DNA of 23,268 nt from Candidatus Jordarchaeum madagascarense (GCA_019056875.1 DXJA01000059.1:1-23268); one strand, 5' to 3'. Positions 1-8,913 are shown, numbered from the stretch's first letter. Numbers and translations are program-made. Notes: a model not told the origin generated them from the letters alone.

Positions 1-236
1 GTATTATTCAAAAATATCCTTTTAAAAGTACAATCAATAATAAAAGCACACTATCATAAATTCTGGCAATTATTTAAATACTTTGATAGGAATTACCCTT
101 CCACCAGATTAATGTGTGCCAGATCGTTCATTTTGAGGAAAAATTGATATTTTTATGTTAAAAACCATTATTAGACACATACTGGATTCCTTCCACTTCT
201 ATGAATTTAAGAAAGATTTTAATTGCAAGTAGAAGT

Positions 237-277
237 CCTATCATAAAAAGGGCTTTTTATTTATATATTATGATAGG
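237..277. repeat. Overlapping inverted repeats
   Basis: CCTATCATAA at 237-246 is the exact reverse complement of TTATGATAGG at 268-277. A second perfect inverted repeat, ATAAAAAG-GG-CTTTTTAT, lies at 243-260 and overlaps the first arm. The two hairpins are mutually exclusive. The site could be a terminator for a gene outside the window or an operator for the herA operon, whose TATA-like box is 45 bases downstream. The sequence alone does not decide. Confidence 0.5.
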
Positions 278-321
278 TTTCCCTTCCATCTTTTTAAAGT
301 TTCTTTGTGTTTTCCACTAAA

Positions 322-329
322 TTTAAATA
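322..329 (+). promoter_or_regulatory. TATA-like box upstream of herA operon
   Basis: TTTAAATA lies 51 bases before the proposed ATG at 380. Archaeal transcription would start about 25 bases downstream, near 350-355, leaving a short leader that contains the ribosome-binding site GAGGT at 368-372. Confidence 0.5.
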
Positions 330-379
330 GAAGTTTTACAATAAAATGAGACAAGCTAAATTTGCAAGAGGTAAAAACA

Positions 380-1981
380 ATGACGGCTGAGGAAACCGGT
401 CTCGAAACATCCGTATTGAGAGCCGTTATGAGCTCCGAAGTCGAAGAGTATGAGTATTTGCGATCCAAAGAACAAATCTTGAAGGGCGCCTCTCCCGTAG
501 GATTTGTAACAAGTCCAACAAGCACTAAAAAGTGCGATTTTGCAGTCTTCGACTACGCCACGGAGTACGTTTACGAAGGCCAACTCCTCACCGTCAGCCA
601 TAACAACACCAAAGCAATCGGACTAGTTTCAAACCTATTCGCCGCCACCAGAGGAGCAACCACAGACGTTCTGAACTATTTCTCAAGCCTGTATGGAGAA
701 GTCCCCCGTCTGGACCAGAATATGAAATTTGGTGAACTCCGATTATACGGAATCCCCACCAACCCCGGTGTGCGCAGATTATCTCACCCTCCCAAACCCT
801 GTTCCCCAATTTTTATAGCCAGCAGAGAGAATTACGAGGCCCTTTTCCGTGATCCAGAAAGGGACGGAGAATACTATCCAGTGGGAAAAATTCGGGAAAC
901 CGATTACCCCGTTGACCTTGACGCCTCAGCCATTCTGCGATTAGGAGTAGGGATATTCGCCCGTATCGGAATGGGTAAGAGCGTTACCACAGCAGCCAAT
1001 ATTGTGGGCATGTCTTCCCTAAAACAGAAGATCAATGTTCTCGTGTGGGACCACACCGGTGAATATGCCACCAGTAATCTGGGCAAGTTATGTAATAATT
1101 TCCAAGTTATGTCTAGTAACGAGTTACCGGTTGTACCCACCGAGGCGAGTGATATTGTTAGAACTCTCGGCTTGGATGTGTTACCCTCTCAGGCCAAAAA
1201 AGCGGTCGAGGTGGCAGCAGACATCTTTGTAATGGATTTCACTTGCGGTGCTGCCGAACTTAAAGCTGAGTGCTTTATGTCTTATGTTGATCAGTGGCTG
1301 GATGAATTCTACAAAAAAGACGGATCTATAAGTGCTTGGAGTTCTGCGATACGGCGTAGGGTTAAAATGCTCGGCAAGAACATTTTTACGGGAGGTAGTG
1401 TGGAACAGTACAACAAAATCTGGAAAAGGGTTGCCGGAAACATTCTGGTCATCGACGCTTCTTCTGATCTCTTAGATGCCCGGCAGGCGAAGATTGGAAC
1501 TATAGCGGATTTGGTTCTGCGGAATAGGTTTCCGATTCACTTAGTGATTGATGAAGCAAAAAACTATATCCCTGAAATGGGGGGGTCATACGGACAAATA
1601 ACGGTGGGAAAGCCCTACCTCTGCTCCGGCAAAATTACCAGCTTCTCAGAGGAGGGCCGTAAATTTGGTTCAAATCTCACCATTATAAATCAGAGAATCT
1701 CTAGAATTTCGAAAACCGTCTTCTCCAATCTGAGCACGCTGTTCTGTGGTTGCTTAACGGCGGCAAACGATATGAGAGCCATCGAAGACTACACCGATTT
1801 CCCTGAAATTCAGAAGATTCTTCCTCGCTTAGGGGTGGGCGAGTTTCTGGTTGCCGGTATGGCCACTCCGCTTAAGGATCCTCTCTGCGTTAGTATAGAA
1901 AAGGGAGATATTCAGCTTGGTTATGGTGGACGAAGCGTTTTTGATCTGCATAAGGATTTCGCGGAGCGGAATGGGGGTTGA
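380..1981 (+). CDS. herA: HerA-like bipolar DNA helicase/translocase ATPase
   Basis: HerA is a hexameric FtsK/VirB4-type ATPase that pumps DNA through its partner nuclease NurA; classically the pair resects DNA ends. From the ATG at 380 the protein has 533 residues. The N-terminus has the beta-rich HAS-type region around 40-85 (PVGFVTSPTS). Walker A is ARIGMGKS at about 194-201, followed by the WDHTGEY strand at 223-229, Walker B LVIDEA at 388-393, and the EGRKFG and NQR segments at 425-439 typical of HerA. I chose ATG 380 over an in-frame TTG at 362 because GAGGT (368-372) lies 7 bases before it. The gene overlaps nurA by four bases (TTGA), so the two are probably translationally coupled. 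No mre11 or rad50 is next to it, so housekeeping repair and defence are both possible. Confidence 0.9.
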   Translation: MTAEETGLETSVLRAVMSSEVEEYEYLRSKEQILKGASPVGFVTSPTSTKKCDFAVFDYATEYVYEGQLLTVSHNNTKAIGLVSNLFAATRGATTDVLNYFSSLYGEVPRLDQNMKFGELRLYGIPTNPGVRRLSHPPKPCSPIFIASRENYEALFRDPERDGEYYPVGKIRETDYPVDLDASAILRLGVGIFARIGMGKSVTTAANIVGMSSLKQKINVLVWDHTGEYATSNLGKLCNNFQVMSSNELPVVPTEASDIVRTLGLDVLPSQAKKAVEVAADIFVMDFTCGAAELKAECFMSYVDQWLDEFYKKDGSISAWSSAIRRRVKMLGKNIFTGGSVEQYNKIWKRVAGNILVIDASSDLLDARQAKIGTIADLVLRNRFPIHLVIDEAKNYIPEMGGSYGQITVGKPYLCSGKITSFSEEGRKFGSNLTIINQRISRISKTVFSNLSTLFCGCLTAANDMRAIEDYTDFPEIQKILPRLGVGEFLVAGMATPLKDPLCVSIEKGDIQLGYGGRSVFDLHKDFAERNGG

Positions 1982-3189
1982 CCAACCTATTAAAATTTCT
2001 GGAAGAGGAACGAGATAGAAAACACAGAAGCGAATTATTTCATCAGACACTCGATATTCTCGAATCCGAAGTTTATCGATTCTACGATGTATATCTGGAA
2101 CTAATCGAAGCAGTTGAAAGCCTAAATGACCACAAAGAGCTTGAAACCCTAAAACTCAGAACCAATCCCGCAGCCCGGGATGCTGTTACACTCGCGGTTG
2201 ACGGCTCCTCCAACAGAAGCCAGAGAGCAGGTTTGGATTTCATAGTAGTTTCGGCTGCAGGTATTACTTTTAAATGCAACAATCCAGTAGCACACAATCC
2301 CTATATCATTGGAAAATGTATACCAATAATGGGGTTGGTGGATGAAGATGTTGAACGGATTCAGGCTATATCTCGTCAATATTTGGAACGTCTAGTAAGT
2401 CTTCGGATGCTGGAAGGTAATAATAACGATCTAGTTTTATTAGATGGCCCATTTATTCCCCATTATGAACTCATACCTTATAATATAGGGGAGTCAAAGT
2501 TTTTCAGTAATAGGGCAAGGGAGGTGCAGCAGGAATACCTGATGGTTTTTGAAAAAATCTATGGGAGCAACGGTACCGCGGACATACTGGCTGAAAAACT
2601 TTTAGACACACTCCACGCTTTTGTAATAAAAACTCCCCACTCCATGGATTTTATTTCCAATTACCGAGATGTATCATCTTGGCTTAGTGGCATTTATGGT
2701 AGAATAAACGATGCTAATCTTCTGGATTCGATACTCCAGCCGGGTAATCAGGATGAAATCAACGTAACAGTTCCCCAAGCGAGCGGACTGTGGTCAATGC
2801 TGGCCCAAAGGAATATCTTCGGGGCAAGATATTCCAAGTTTCTCTCAGAGCAAAGATTTTTCTATATAAAACCTCACAAGGACGCGCTCCCAGTCAGAGT
2901 GGAACTGCATAATAGCTTGGCGGAGAACGAGAAGCAGCTCGAATACGTGTGCTCAGCTATCTACTACCAAGCAAGCAATCTAAACAATGTGCCCTGGTCA
3001 CTGGAATTTGCGCACGCCTTCAGCCTTATAGAAACGGATTTACCCAACTTTCTGGCAGACGAGCTGTTAGCTAAAATTGTTAAAATTGCCAGACAGAACA
3101 ATATCTCTCCCAAAAAGTTTTATCGACTGTTTAAACCAAAACATGGATTAGAGGTGATTTGGAACACTAGGAAGCCAAGGGGGATTTAG
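1978..3189 (+). CDS. nurA: NurA-like 5'-3' nuclease
   Basis: NurA is an RNase H-fold nuclease that digests DNA delivered by HerA. This 403-residue protein has the characteristic catalytic aspartate motif LAVDGSS (72-78, Asp75), then a strand with VVSAAGI, a second acidic motif LVLLDGP (152-158, Asp156), and a C-terminal segment EFAHAFS (343-349) that fits the conserved histidine motif of the family. An N-terminal helical, charged segment (about 1-60) precedes the fold. The start is TTG at 1978, overlapping the herA stop; no closer start keeps the first catalytic motif, and GGAG lies about 11 bases upstream. The tight coupling to herA supports the identification. Assignment of individual catalytic residues is by motif only. 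Confidence 0.85.
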   Translation: MTNLLKFLEEERDRKHRSELFHQTLDILESEVYRFYDVYLELIEAVESLNDHKELETLKLRTNPAARDAVTLAVDGSSNRSQRAGLDFIVVSAAGITFKCNNPVAHNPYIIGKCIPIMGLVDEDVERIQAISRQYLERLVSLRMLEGNNNDLVLLDGPFIPHYELIPYNIGESKFFSNRAREVQQEYLMVFEKIYGSNGTADILAEKLLDTLHAFVIKTPHSMDFISNYRDVSSWLSGIYGRINDANLLDSILQPGNQDEINVTVPQASGLWSMLAQRNIFGARYSKFLSEQRFFYIKPHKDALPVRVELHNSLAENEKQLEYVCSAIYYQASNLNNVPWSLEFAHAFSLIETDLPNFLADELLAKIVKIARQNNISPKKFYRLFKPKHGLEVIWNTRKPRGI

Positions 3190-3192
3190 AGA

Positions 3193-4077
3193 TTGCACCC
3201 TGAGCAAACAGGTTCAATGGGCTTTATCAGAGCAAACAGAGATGCGGTGGCATTCGTAACCCTTTTTCCCGCCCTAAAAATAGGAGAACCCCTTAGAAGA
3301 AAATTCATCGAAAACTGTATAAAAAAATTCTACGAAAAAAAATCAATACTTCCCACCTATCAATTGAGAAAAATTATAGACGTTTTCTATTCAAGAGGCG
3401 AAGAATCAATCATCGCCAGAGCCGCTAGGCTGCTGAGCATTCCCGCCGAGCTCCCCAAACTTTTAACAGAAATAACCCTAGTAACTCCAAACGGTAACGG
3501 AGTTTTTAAAGATCTCCTCAAAAAAGTCGAAAATGAACTCAACCCCATTCTGGTGAAAAACGGAAAACTTTCGGTGCTAAAAAATAGCGGCTGCCTGCTC
3601 CACGGAACCCATAATGATTGGAGTGACCTAAGAAAGGTGTTCGATGTGATATTACACTCCCCAGCCCTGGTAAGCGCCGAAGAAGTTATTAAACTCACCC
3701 AAAACTTTGTCGAGTCCCCCAAACGGCTCTTAAAGGAGCTCCACGACAACAAAATGATCACCCTACAGGGGGAAGGAAAAGAAACATTCATTTGGAAAGC
3801 AGGGGCTTCACCCCCCAAAAATATAATATCCGCCCTAAGAGAAATACGCCAAAGAAAATTGGAAGTAACCACCCTCCAGATACTACAACATCAAAACATA
3901 AATCCGCTCAAGAATTCTTCCCTCTTTGAACGTGTAATAGACGCCCTAGAAATACTAAACAAACACCAGATAATAAAAGAGGAGGACCAATATCAAATAG
4001 ACCAATACTCCTCCATCAGCCTCGAAGCAGCTATAAACGAGGTAACCCCCTTAATCCAACTATACAAATTAATATAA
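3193..4077 (+). CDS. Unrecognised third protein of HerA-NurA operon, probable winged-helix segments
   Basis: I do not recognise a named family. The 294-residue protein starts three bases after nurA, so it is cotranscribed. TTG at 3193 is preceded by GGGGG (3179-3183, about 9-10 bases away); an in-frame ATG at 3217 has a weaker site. The N-terminal half (about 30-95) is basic and helical. Residues 160-201 fit a winged helix: helix VSAEEVIKLTQ, recognition-like helix SPKRLLKELHDNKMI, then a beta wing LQGEGKETFIW. Residues 211-270 look like a second such unit. There is no signal peptide, membrane segment or obvious catalytic motif. By position it may be a DNA-binding or regulatory partner of HerA-NurA. 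Its stop is one base from the stop of the convergent alcohol dehydrogenase. Confidence 0.75.
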   Translation: MHPEQTGSMGFIRANRDAVAFVTLFPALKIGEPLRRKFIENCIKKFYEKKSILPTYQLRKIIDVFYSRGEESIIARAARLLSIPAELPKLLTEITLVTPNGNGVFKDLLKKVENELNPILVKNGKLSVLKNSGCLLHGTHNDWSDLRKVFDVILHSPALVSAEEVIKLTQNFVESPKRLLKELHDNKMITLQGEGKETFIWKAGASPPKNIISALREIRQRKLEVTTLQILQHQNINPLKNSSLFERVIDALEILNKHQIIKEEDQYQIDQYSSISLEAAINEVTPLIQLYKLI

Positions 4078-4078
4078 T

Positions 4079-5242
4079 TCAGAAATCAACCTCCCTACCA
4101 TAATAAATACACTCATAGACTTTCTCGATTTCTTCCCTCGTAAACGACCTCGGATTCAAAGTGGCGGAAGCGTCCTCATAAATTAGCTTAATTAACAGCT
4201 CAAAATTCTCTTTAAAATCCTTCTCCTCAATACCAGATTCCCTCAAACTGAGGGGAACATTAATCTCTCTCATGAGCTCTCTCGTCCTATCAGCCAGCAC
4301 CTTAGCCGCCTTCTTTTCATCCTGCTCTTTAATTCCAATAAGCCCGGCCAACTCAGCCAAGTATTTCGCGGAAGTTGGAATGTTATACTCTATAACATAC
4401 GGCAACGCAACCCCACAAACCAAGCCGTGCGGTAATCCAAACACCGCACCCGCCGAGTGAGCCACCCCATGCGCAATACCCACAGACGAATTTCCAAACG
4501 ATAATCCGGCCATGGTTGCCGCGTTAGCCATTTTGGTACGTGCCTCCATATCCTCACCATTTCTACAAGCTCTGGGAAGATACTCGAAAATATACTGAAT
4601 CGACCTCATGGCTAATGCATCGGAAAAATCGTTTTTCCAAGAGTTGATATAACTCTCCACAACATGGGTCAAAGCATCCATACCCGTAACCGCAGTCAGT
4701 TTGGGGGACATACTAACCGTAAGCTTGGGATCAACAATCGCCGCAAAGGGAACAATCTCCTTCGCCATCAATATCATCTTCCTATTCTCCTTGGTATCAG
4801 TGACCACAGTAGCCCAAGTCACCTCCGAACCCGTACCACTAGTAGTCGTAATAGTGATAAGCCTCGCCTTCTGATTAACCGTCACCGGAGTAAAAGCATT
4901 AATATCCTCCATCCGCTTATCCGGATTCTCCCACAACACCCAAGCAGTCTTAGCAGCATCCATGCTTGACCCCCCACCCAACCCTACTATCCAGTCCGGC
5001 TCATAATCCCTCAGCTTATCCACAATACTCATAACCGTAATATCCGAAGGATCGGGTTCAACTCCTTCAAAAACCTCACACTCTATACCTGCAGTTTTCA
5101 ACTTTTTCTTAACCTTATCCACAAATCCTAAATCAACCATAATTCCATCCGTAACAATGAGCGCTTTATTCCCTTGTATTTGCTCAAGGTAATCTAATGC
5201 GTCTTCACCAAAAACCACCTTGGGACCAATAAAAAACCACAA
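4079..5242 (-). CDS. Iron-containing alcohol dehydrogenase (copy 1)
   Basis: This is a 387-residue group III (Fe-ADH) enzyme that would interconvert an alcohol and an aldehyde with NAD(P). The dinucleotide-binding motif GGGSSMDAAK is at 89-98, TTTSGTGSE at 132-140, and likely metal ligands are Asp189 and His193 (GMDALTH), His258 (AHG) and His272 (PHG), with family spacing. The start is TTG at 5242, seven bases after GAGGTG (5250-5255); an ATG inside that site is out of frame. The copy at 7750-8913 begins with the same residues after the same ribosome-binding site, which supports this start. It is the last gene of a two-gene unit after the SCP2-like gene (46-base gap). Overall identity to copy 2 is high, around three quarters by eye. 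The substrate is unknown. Confidence 0.9.
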   Translation of the reverse strand: MWFFIGPKVVFGEDALDYLEQIQGNKALIVTDGIMVDLGFVDKVKKKLKTAGIECEVFEGVEPDPSDITVMSIVDKLRDYEPDWIVGLGGGSSMDAAKTAWVLWENPDKRMEDINAFTPVTVNQKARLITITTTSGTGSEVTWATVVTDTKENRKMILMAKEIVPFAAIVDPKLTVSMSPKLTAVTGMDALTHVVESYINSWKNDFSDALAMRSIQYIFEYLPRACRNGEDMEARTKMANAATMAGLSFGNSSVGIAHGVAHSAGAVFGLPHGLVCGVALPYVIEYNIPTSAKYLAELAGLIGIKEQDEKKAAKVLADRTRELMREINVPLSLRESGIEEKDFKENFELLIKLIYEDASATLNPRSFTREEIEKVYECIYYGREVDF

Positions 5243-5288
5243 AAACCATCACCTCGCACAAACAAAACAATAAAAATGAAAATAAGGT

Positions 5289-5693
5289 TTAGAGAATCTC
5301 ACTCTGAATAGCAGTGGTGGTGTTAACCATCTCTTGAGCCGCTTTAGTGTACCTCATCACCTTAGCCATATCACCCTTCAACTTCAACTTACCGGTCATC
5401 AAACCCTGAATCGGGTCCAGCTCTTTTCTAATCACCCTAACCCACACACCGTAAGGAGCCTCAATAACAAAACTTGTCTTCTTTTCCTCACCCGACTTTA
5501 GAAGATATGCATTCCTGCACTTCCCATGATAAAGGTCAATGTATATCGCCGTCCGCTCCTTCAATCTATCATCAGCGTCCAGAACGAACAGAAAATCACC
5601 TTCCCAGTCCGAAGCTGCATCCTCATACGCCCTATTCTCATTTAAAGCCGCCATATACGCCTTAGCCCATTCGTCACTAGGAAACTTGACCAT
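5289..5693 (-). CDS. SCP2 sterol-carrier-like domain protein (copy 1)
   Basis: This is a small soluble protein of 134 residues resembling stand-alone SCP2 domains, which hold lipids or other hydrophobic ligands in a pocket. The diagnostic part is the second half: APYGVWVRV (79-87), then DPIQGLMTGKLKLKGDMAK (93-111) and a C-terminal helix KAAQEMVN. An acidic first half includes YIDLYHGKCRNAYL (51-64). The start is the ATG at 5693, because GGAGGT at 5701-5706 lies seven bases upstream; ATGs at 5708 and 5747 would place this site inside the gene. The paralogue at 8958-9362 has the same length and the same arrangement. It is upstream of the alcohol dehydrogenase, suggesting that it presents a hydrophobic substrate or acts as a partner; that role is inferred. 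Confidence 0.8.
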   Translation of the reverse strand: MVKFPSDEWAKAYMAALNENRAYEDAASDWEGDFLFVLDADDRLKERTAIYIDLYHGKCRNAYLLKSGEEKKTSFVIEAPYGVWVRVIRKELDPIQGLMTGKLKLKGDMAKVMRYTKAAQEMVNTTTAIQSEIL

Positions 5694-5700
5694 AAAACCA

Positions 5701-5706
5701 ACCTCC
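5701..5706 (-). promoter_or_regulatory. Ribosome-binding site deciding SCP2 copy 1 start
   Basis: GGAGGT on the minus strand lies exactly seven bases before ATG 5693. The identical hexamer and spacing occur at 9370-9375 before ATG 9362 of the paralogue. This rules against the longer frames starting at 5747 or 9455. Confidence 0.8.
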
Positions 5707-5752
5707 ATGCAATTCAGATCATTCCTTGAATTTAAAGAATCAAACATTATAT

Positions 5753-5770
5753 GATATAAATTTTGTTAAA
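5753..5770 (-). promoter_or_regulatory. Conserved promoter element of SCP2-ADH unit 1
   Basis: The minus-strand 18-mer TTTAACAAAATTTATATC is present here and, without a mismatch, at 9421-9438 upstream of the second cassette, in each case about 60 bases before the SCP2 start. It contains a TATA-like TTTATAT preceded by A-rich bases where the BRE would sit. Transcription would begin near 5730. The leaders between element and gene are not otherwise conserved, so the match probably reflects function. Confidence 0.65.
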
Positions 5771-5831
5771 GTAGAAAAACTGCAAAATAAACAAGATAAA
5801 AAATGAACATAACTTTATTCAAATTGTACTT

Positions 5832-5848
5832 GGAAAAAGGAAAAAAGT
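5832..5848 (-). terminator. T-rich terminator after AOR copy 1
   Basis: On the minus strand ACTTTTTTCCTTTTTCC follows the AOR stop by about 35 bases. Such oligo-T tracts are the usual archaeal termination signal. It separates the three-gene unit from the downstream SCP2-ADH unit, which has its own promoter. Confidence 0.55.
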
Positions 5849-5882
5849 GTTGCAGTATCTGTGGCTTTGAGTTTTTGCTTTT

Positions 5883-7721
5883 TTAGAGTTTGAGTTCTGA
5901 GATTTTTTCCTTTGTGGGGATTCCTTCTTCGTTCCAACCTCTTACTTCGTAATACTCGTTAAGCATTGGTTCAAGTTCAACCAATTGACCTGCAGTAGGA
6001 CCCTTCGTGGTCTTTTCCTCAAGAAATCTTTTGGGAAGTGTATCATCCTTTTTCGATAAGCCCTCTCTTACGTTGAATAATCTTTTTAGGTTAAAAATTC
6101 GTTCACCGATTCTTACCAGCTCTCCTGTCCCAAAGTCATATCCCGTTGTAGCCGTAACCATTTTGGCTAGTTCATGTGGAAAATAAATATACATATCGTA
6201 AATAAAACTGCATAAGACCAGTGAATCAAGCGTGGTTTTAAAGTCCTGTAACCCTTTTATTACCTGTCCCTTTCCCTCAACATCATATGTTCCCGCCACT
6301 TTGTCGAATCCTAACTCTGGCCTTGCTTCACCCATCATCTCAATCATCTGCGGACTCGGTCTCAAGTGACACGCACCCCTATTCGATGTTGCGTAGCCTA
6401 ACCCCAAACCCTTGTAACCCTTAGGCTCATGAAGTGGCGTTTCAAGACCTTTGACGTGCATTGCAAATTCTTCTGATCCCCTGCCAATTTTCTGGGAGGC
6501 ATTTCTCACGCCCTCTGAGAGTATCTCACCTATTCCCTCTTTCATGCCCATTTTTTCAACTAACTTCACTAATGCTTCAGAGTTTCCCCAGGTCAGTTCC
6601 AGCCCATCCACATCCTCCCTAGTTAGTATCCCTCTCTCATAACACTCCATGGAAAACGCCACAATGTTTCCAGCCGAGATAGTATCCATTCCCAACTGGT
6701 CACAAACTATTCCCGCCTTAATTATGGATCCCAAATCGCTATTCAGGCACAGCGAGCCGAAGGCGGCAACGGTTTCGTACTCCGGTCCACCGCCAGACGT
6801 ACCAGCAAAGGGACCAGACCTCACCTCAACACGCCCCCGGCCACAAGCCACCGGGCACCCGTAACAACCAAATCGCTTAATGGTCAACTCCATTAAGGCA
6901 TTTCCATCAATCTTATCCGCATCTTCAAAGACCCCCTCTCTATAGTATTGCGTCGGGAGAGTCCCCATAGTGTTCATGGTTAAAACTATACTATTTGTAC
7001 CTTGCTCAGCAAGAAGTGAGATAAAAGAATTTACTTTAATTTCTTCACGGAACTTTTTAGCGTTTTCATTCAACATTTCCGGATCTTCTACCGGTACCGA
7101 CTGTGTGCCGCGCACCGCTATGGCTTTCAATTTTTTAGAGCCCATAACTGCTCCTAACCCACACCTACCAGCAGCCCTATCCTTATCATTCATGATACTC
7201 GCTATCTTAACCAATTTTTCTCCCGCGGGCCCAATCGAGGCAACCTTTACCTTAGCATCTACAAGATTCTCTCGAATCACGTCCTCCGTTTGATAAACAT
7301 TCTTACCCCAGATCGAGCTGGCGTCCCTTAGCTCTGCGTCCCCATCATTAATCCAAAGATATGCTGGTGTATCCGATTTACCCTCAACCACGATAGCGTC
7401 AAAACCGGCAAATTTGAGTTCCACACCCCAAAAACCTCCCGAAGTGGCTTCTCCCCAAATCCCAGTTAGGGGTGATTTAGCAGCAACCAGGTGTCTACCG
7501 GAGGAAGGGACCTTTGTTCCCGTTAAAGGTCCGGTGGCAAAAACCAGTTTATTCTCGGGCCCCAGAGGGTCAATTCCCGGTTTAAGCTCGTCATAAAGTA
7601 TTCTCGCTGCCAGCCCTGATCCGCCTAAATATTTCTTTTGCGTTTCCTCTTTTAGTTTCTCGGTTGTTATTTTACCCCCCGAAAGATTGACCCTCAGAAT
7701 TTTCTCAAGATATCCGCCCAT
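5883..7721 (-). CDS. Aldehyde ferredoxin oxidoreductase, tungsten-pterin family (copy 1)
   Basis: AOR-family enzymes oxidise aldehydes to acids in the cytoplasm with a tungsten bis-pterin centre and pass electrons through a 4Fe-4S cluster to ferredoxin. The 612-residue protein has the N-terminal signature YLEKILRVNLS, the cluster motif C-X2-C-X3-C (Cys286, Cys289, Cys293) plus a distal Cys504, GPEYETVAAFGS (312-323), MDTISAG (345-351), KGLETPLHEP (424-433) and ATSNRGACH (444-452). Length and order fit the family. I use ATG 7721 because AGGAG (7732-7736) lies nine or ten bases before it; ATG 7727 is in frame but only about three bases from that site. The gene follows alcohol dehydrogenase copy 2 by 28 bases, so the pair could carry an alcohol through to the acid. 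The substrate is not readable from sequence. Confidence 0.9.
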   Translation of the reverse strand: MGGYLEKILRVNLSGGKITTEKLKEETQKKYLGGSGLAARILYDELKPGIDPLGPENKLVFATGPLTGTKVPSSGRHLVAAKSPLTGIWGEATSGGFWGVELKFAGFDAIVVEGKSDTPAYLWINDGDAELRDASSIWGKNVYQTEDVIRENLVDAKVKVASIGPAGEKLVKIASIMNDKDRAAGRCGLGAVMGSKKLKAIAVRGTQSVPVEDPEMLNENAKKFREEIKVNSFISLLAEQGTNSIVLTMNTMGTLPTQYYREGVFEDADKIDGNALMELTIKRFGCYGCPVACGRGRVEVRSGPFAGTSGGGPEYETVAAFGSLCLNSDLGSIIKAGIVCDQLGMDTISAGNIVAFSMECYERGILTREDVDGLELTWGNSEALVKLVEKMGMKEGIGEILSEGVRNASQKIGRGSEEFAMHVKGLETPLHEPKGYKGLGLGYATSNRGACHLRPSPQMIEMMGEARPELGFDKVAGTYDVEGKGQVIKGLQDFKTTLDSLVLCSFIYDMYIYFPHELAKMVTATTGYDFGTGELVRIGERIFNLKRLFNVREGLSKKDDTLPKRFLEEKTTKGPTAGQLVELEPMLNEYYEVRGWNEEGIPTKEKISELKL

Positions 7722-7749
7722 GATCATTTACTCCTAATAGTTTTTTCAC

Positions 7750-8913
7750 TCAGAAATCAACATCCTTGCCATAATAAATATATTCGTAGAGTTTCTCCAG
7801 TTCTTCCTTATTATACATTCTAGGATTCATGGTGCTGGCAGCATCCTGAATTGTTAGATTTATCAAGCGTTCAAATTTTTCCTTAAATTCTTTCTCCTTA
7901 ATGCCCAAATCCTTCAAATTCAGTGGAATATCCACCTTCTTCATGAGCTCCCTTATCTTGTCAGCAAAAACCTTTGCCGCTTTCTTCTCATTCTGCTCCT
8001 TAATTCCAATAAGCTCTGCCAATTCTGCCAAGTACTCTGCAGAAGTTGAAATATTATACTCTATAACATAAGGTAATGCGATACCACAAACCAAGCCATG
8101 TGGAAATCCGAACACTGCCCCAACCGAGTGAGCTATACCATGCGCCATACCTACATTAGAGTTCCCAAAAGAAATTCCCGCCATAGTCGCCGCGTTAGCC
8201 ATTTTACTACGAGCCTCCAAATCCTCACCGTTCTCATACACTCGGGGAAGATACTTGAAAATATACTGAATAGCCCTCATGGCTAATGCATCGGAAAAAT
8301 CGTTTTTCCAAGAATTAATGTAACTCTCCACACCATGGCTCAAGGCATCCATAGCCGTTTCAGCAGTAATTTTAGGAGGCATACTAGCCGCAAGCTTAGG
8401 ATCAACAATCGCCCAATAGGGAACAAGTTCCCTCGAAGCCAGTATCACCTTTCGATGCTCCTTAGTATCAGTGATAATGGTGGCCCAGGTTGCCTCGGCA
8501 CCAGTACCGCTGGTAGTCGGAATAGTGATAAGTCGAGCCTTCTGATTAACCTTAATCGGGGTAAAAGGGTTAATATCCATCATCTGTTTATCCGGATTCT
8601 CGTAGAGCACCCAAGCAGTCTTAGCAGCATCCATACTCGACCCCCCACCCAACCCCACCACTAAGTCCGGCTCGTAAATATTCAACCTGTCCACAATTTT
8701 CATAACCGTAACATCTGAGGGGTTTGGCTCAACCTCATCAAAAACCTCGGACTCAATACCAGCCGCTTTCAACTTCTCCCTAATCTGGTCAACAACCCCT
8801 AACCCACGTATCACCTTATCCGTAACAATAAGCGCCTTACTTCCCTCAACCTGCTCCAGGTAATCCAAAGCATCCTCACCAAAAACCACCTTGGGACCAA
8901 TAAAAAACCACAC
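7750..8913 (-). CDS. Iron-containing alcohol dehydrogenase (copy 2)
   Basis: This is a paralogue of the enzyme at 4079-5242, with the same length and the same N-terminal WFFIGPKVVFGEDALDYLEQ. The NAD-binding motif GGGSSMDAAK is present. The metal ligand pattern is conserved (AMDALSH, GMAHGIAHS, FPHG). Long stretches of DNA are nearly identical between the copies, for example around 8280-8340 against 4610-4670, so the duplication is recent or kept alike by gene conversion. I place the start at GTG 8913, six bases after GAGGTG (8920-8925), by analogy with copy 1. A GTG at 8922 would add three residues and start inside the ribosome-binding site. It is the middle gene of SCP2-ADH-AOR. Differences from copy 1 near the active site (PTTSGTGAEAT against TTTSGTGSEVT) may change substrate use. 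Confidence 0.9.
   Translation of the reverse strand: MWFFIGPKVVFGEDALDYLEQVEGSKALIVTDKVIRGLGVVDQIREKLKAAGIESEVFDEVEPNPSDVTVMKIVDRLNIYEPDLVVGLGGGSSMDAAKTAWVLYENPDKQMMDINPFTPIKVNQKARLITIPTTSGTGAEATWATIITDTKEHRKVILASRELVPYWAIVDPKLAASMPPKITAETAMDALSHGVESYINSWKNDFSDALAMRAIQYIFKYLPRVYENGEDLEARSKMANAATMAGISFGNSNVGMAHGIAHSVGAVFGFPHGLVCGIALPYVIEYNISTSAEYLAELAELIGIKEQNEKKAAKVFADKIRELMKKVDIPLNLKDLGIKEKEFKEKFERLINLTIQDAASTMNPRMYNKEELEKLYEYIYYGKDVDF

Larger units (their letters stand above)
1..379. other. AT-rich intergenic leader of the herA operon
   Basis: I see no convincing gene in this stretch. It is AT-rich and holds short recurring elements: TGATAGG followed a few bases later by CCCTTCCA at about 83-103 and again at 271-289, a further TCCTTCCAC near 188-196, an inverted repeat at 237-277, and a TATA-like box at 322-329. 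It may be the end of an upstream intergenic region plus the control region of the herA operon. Confidence 0.5.

Noticed and set aside
3387..3872. 161-residue open frame opposite the third operon gene
   Set aside because: It lies wholly antisense to a better supported gene and has no family motif or ribosome-binding site.
4071..4085. Terminator between the convergent third operon gene and alcohol dehydrogenase
   Set aside because: The stops are one base apart and no hairpin or T tract is present in between.
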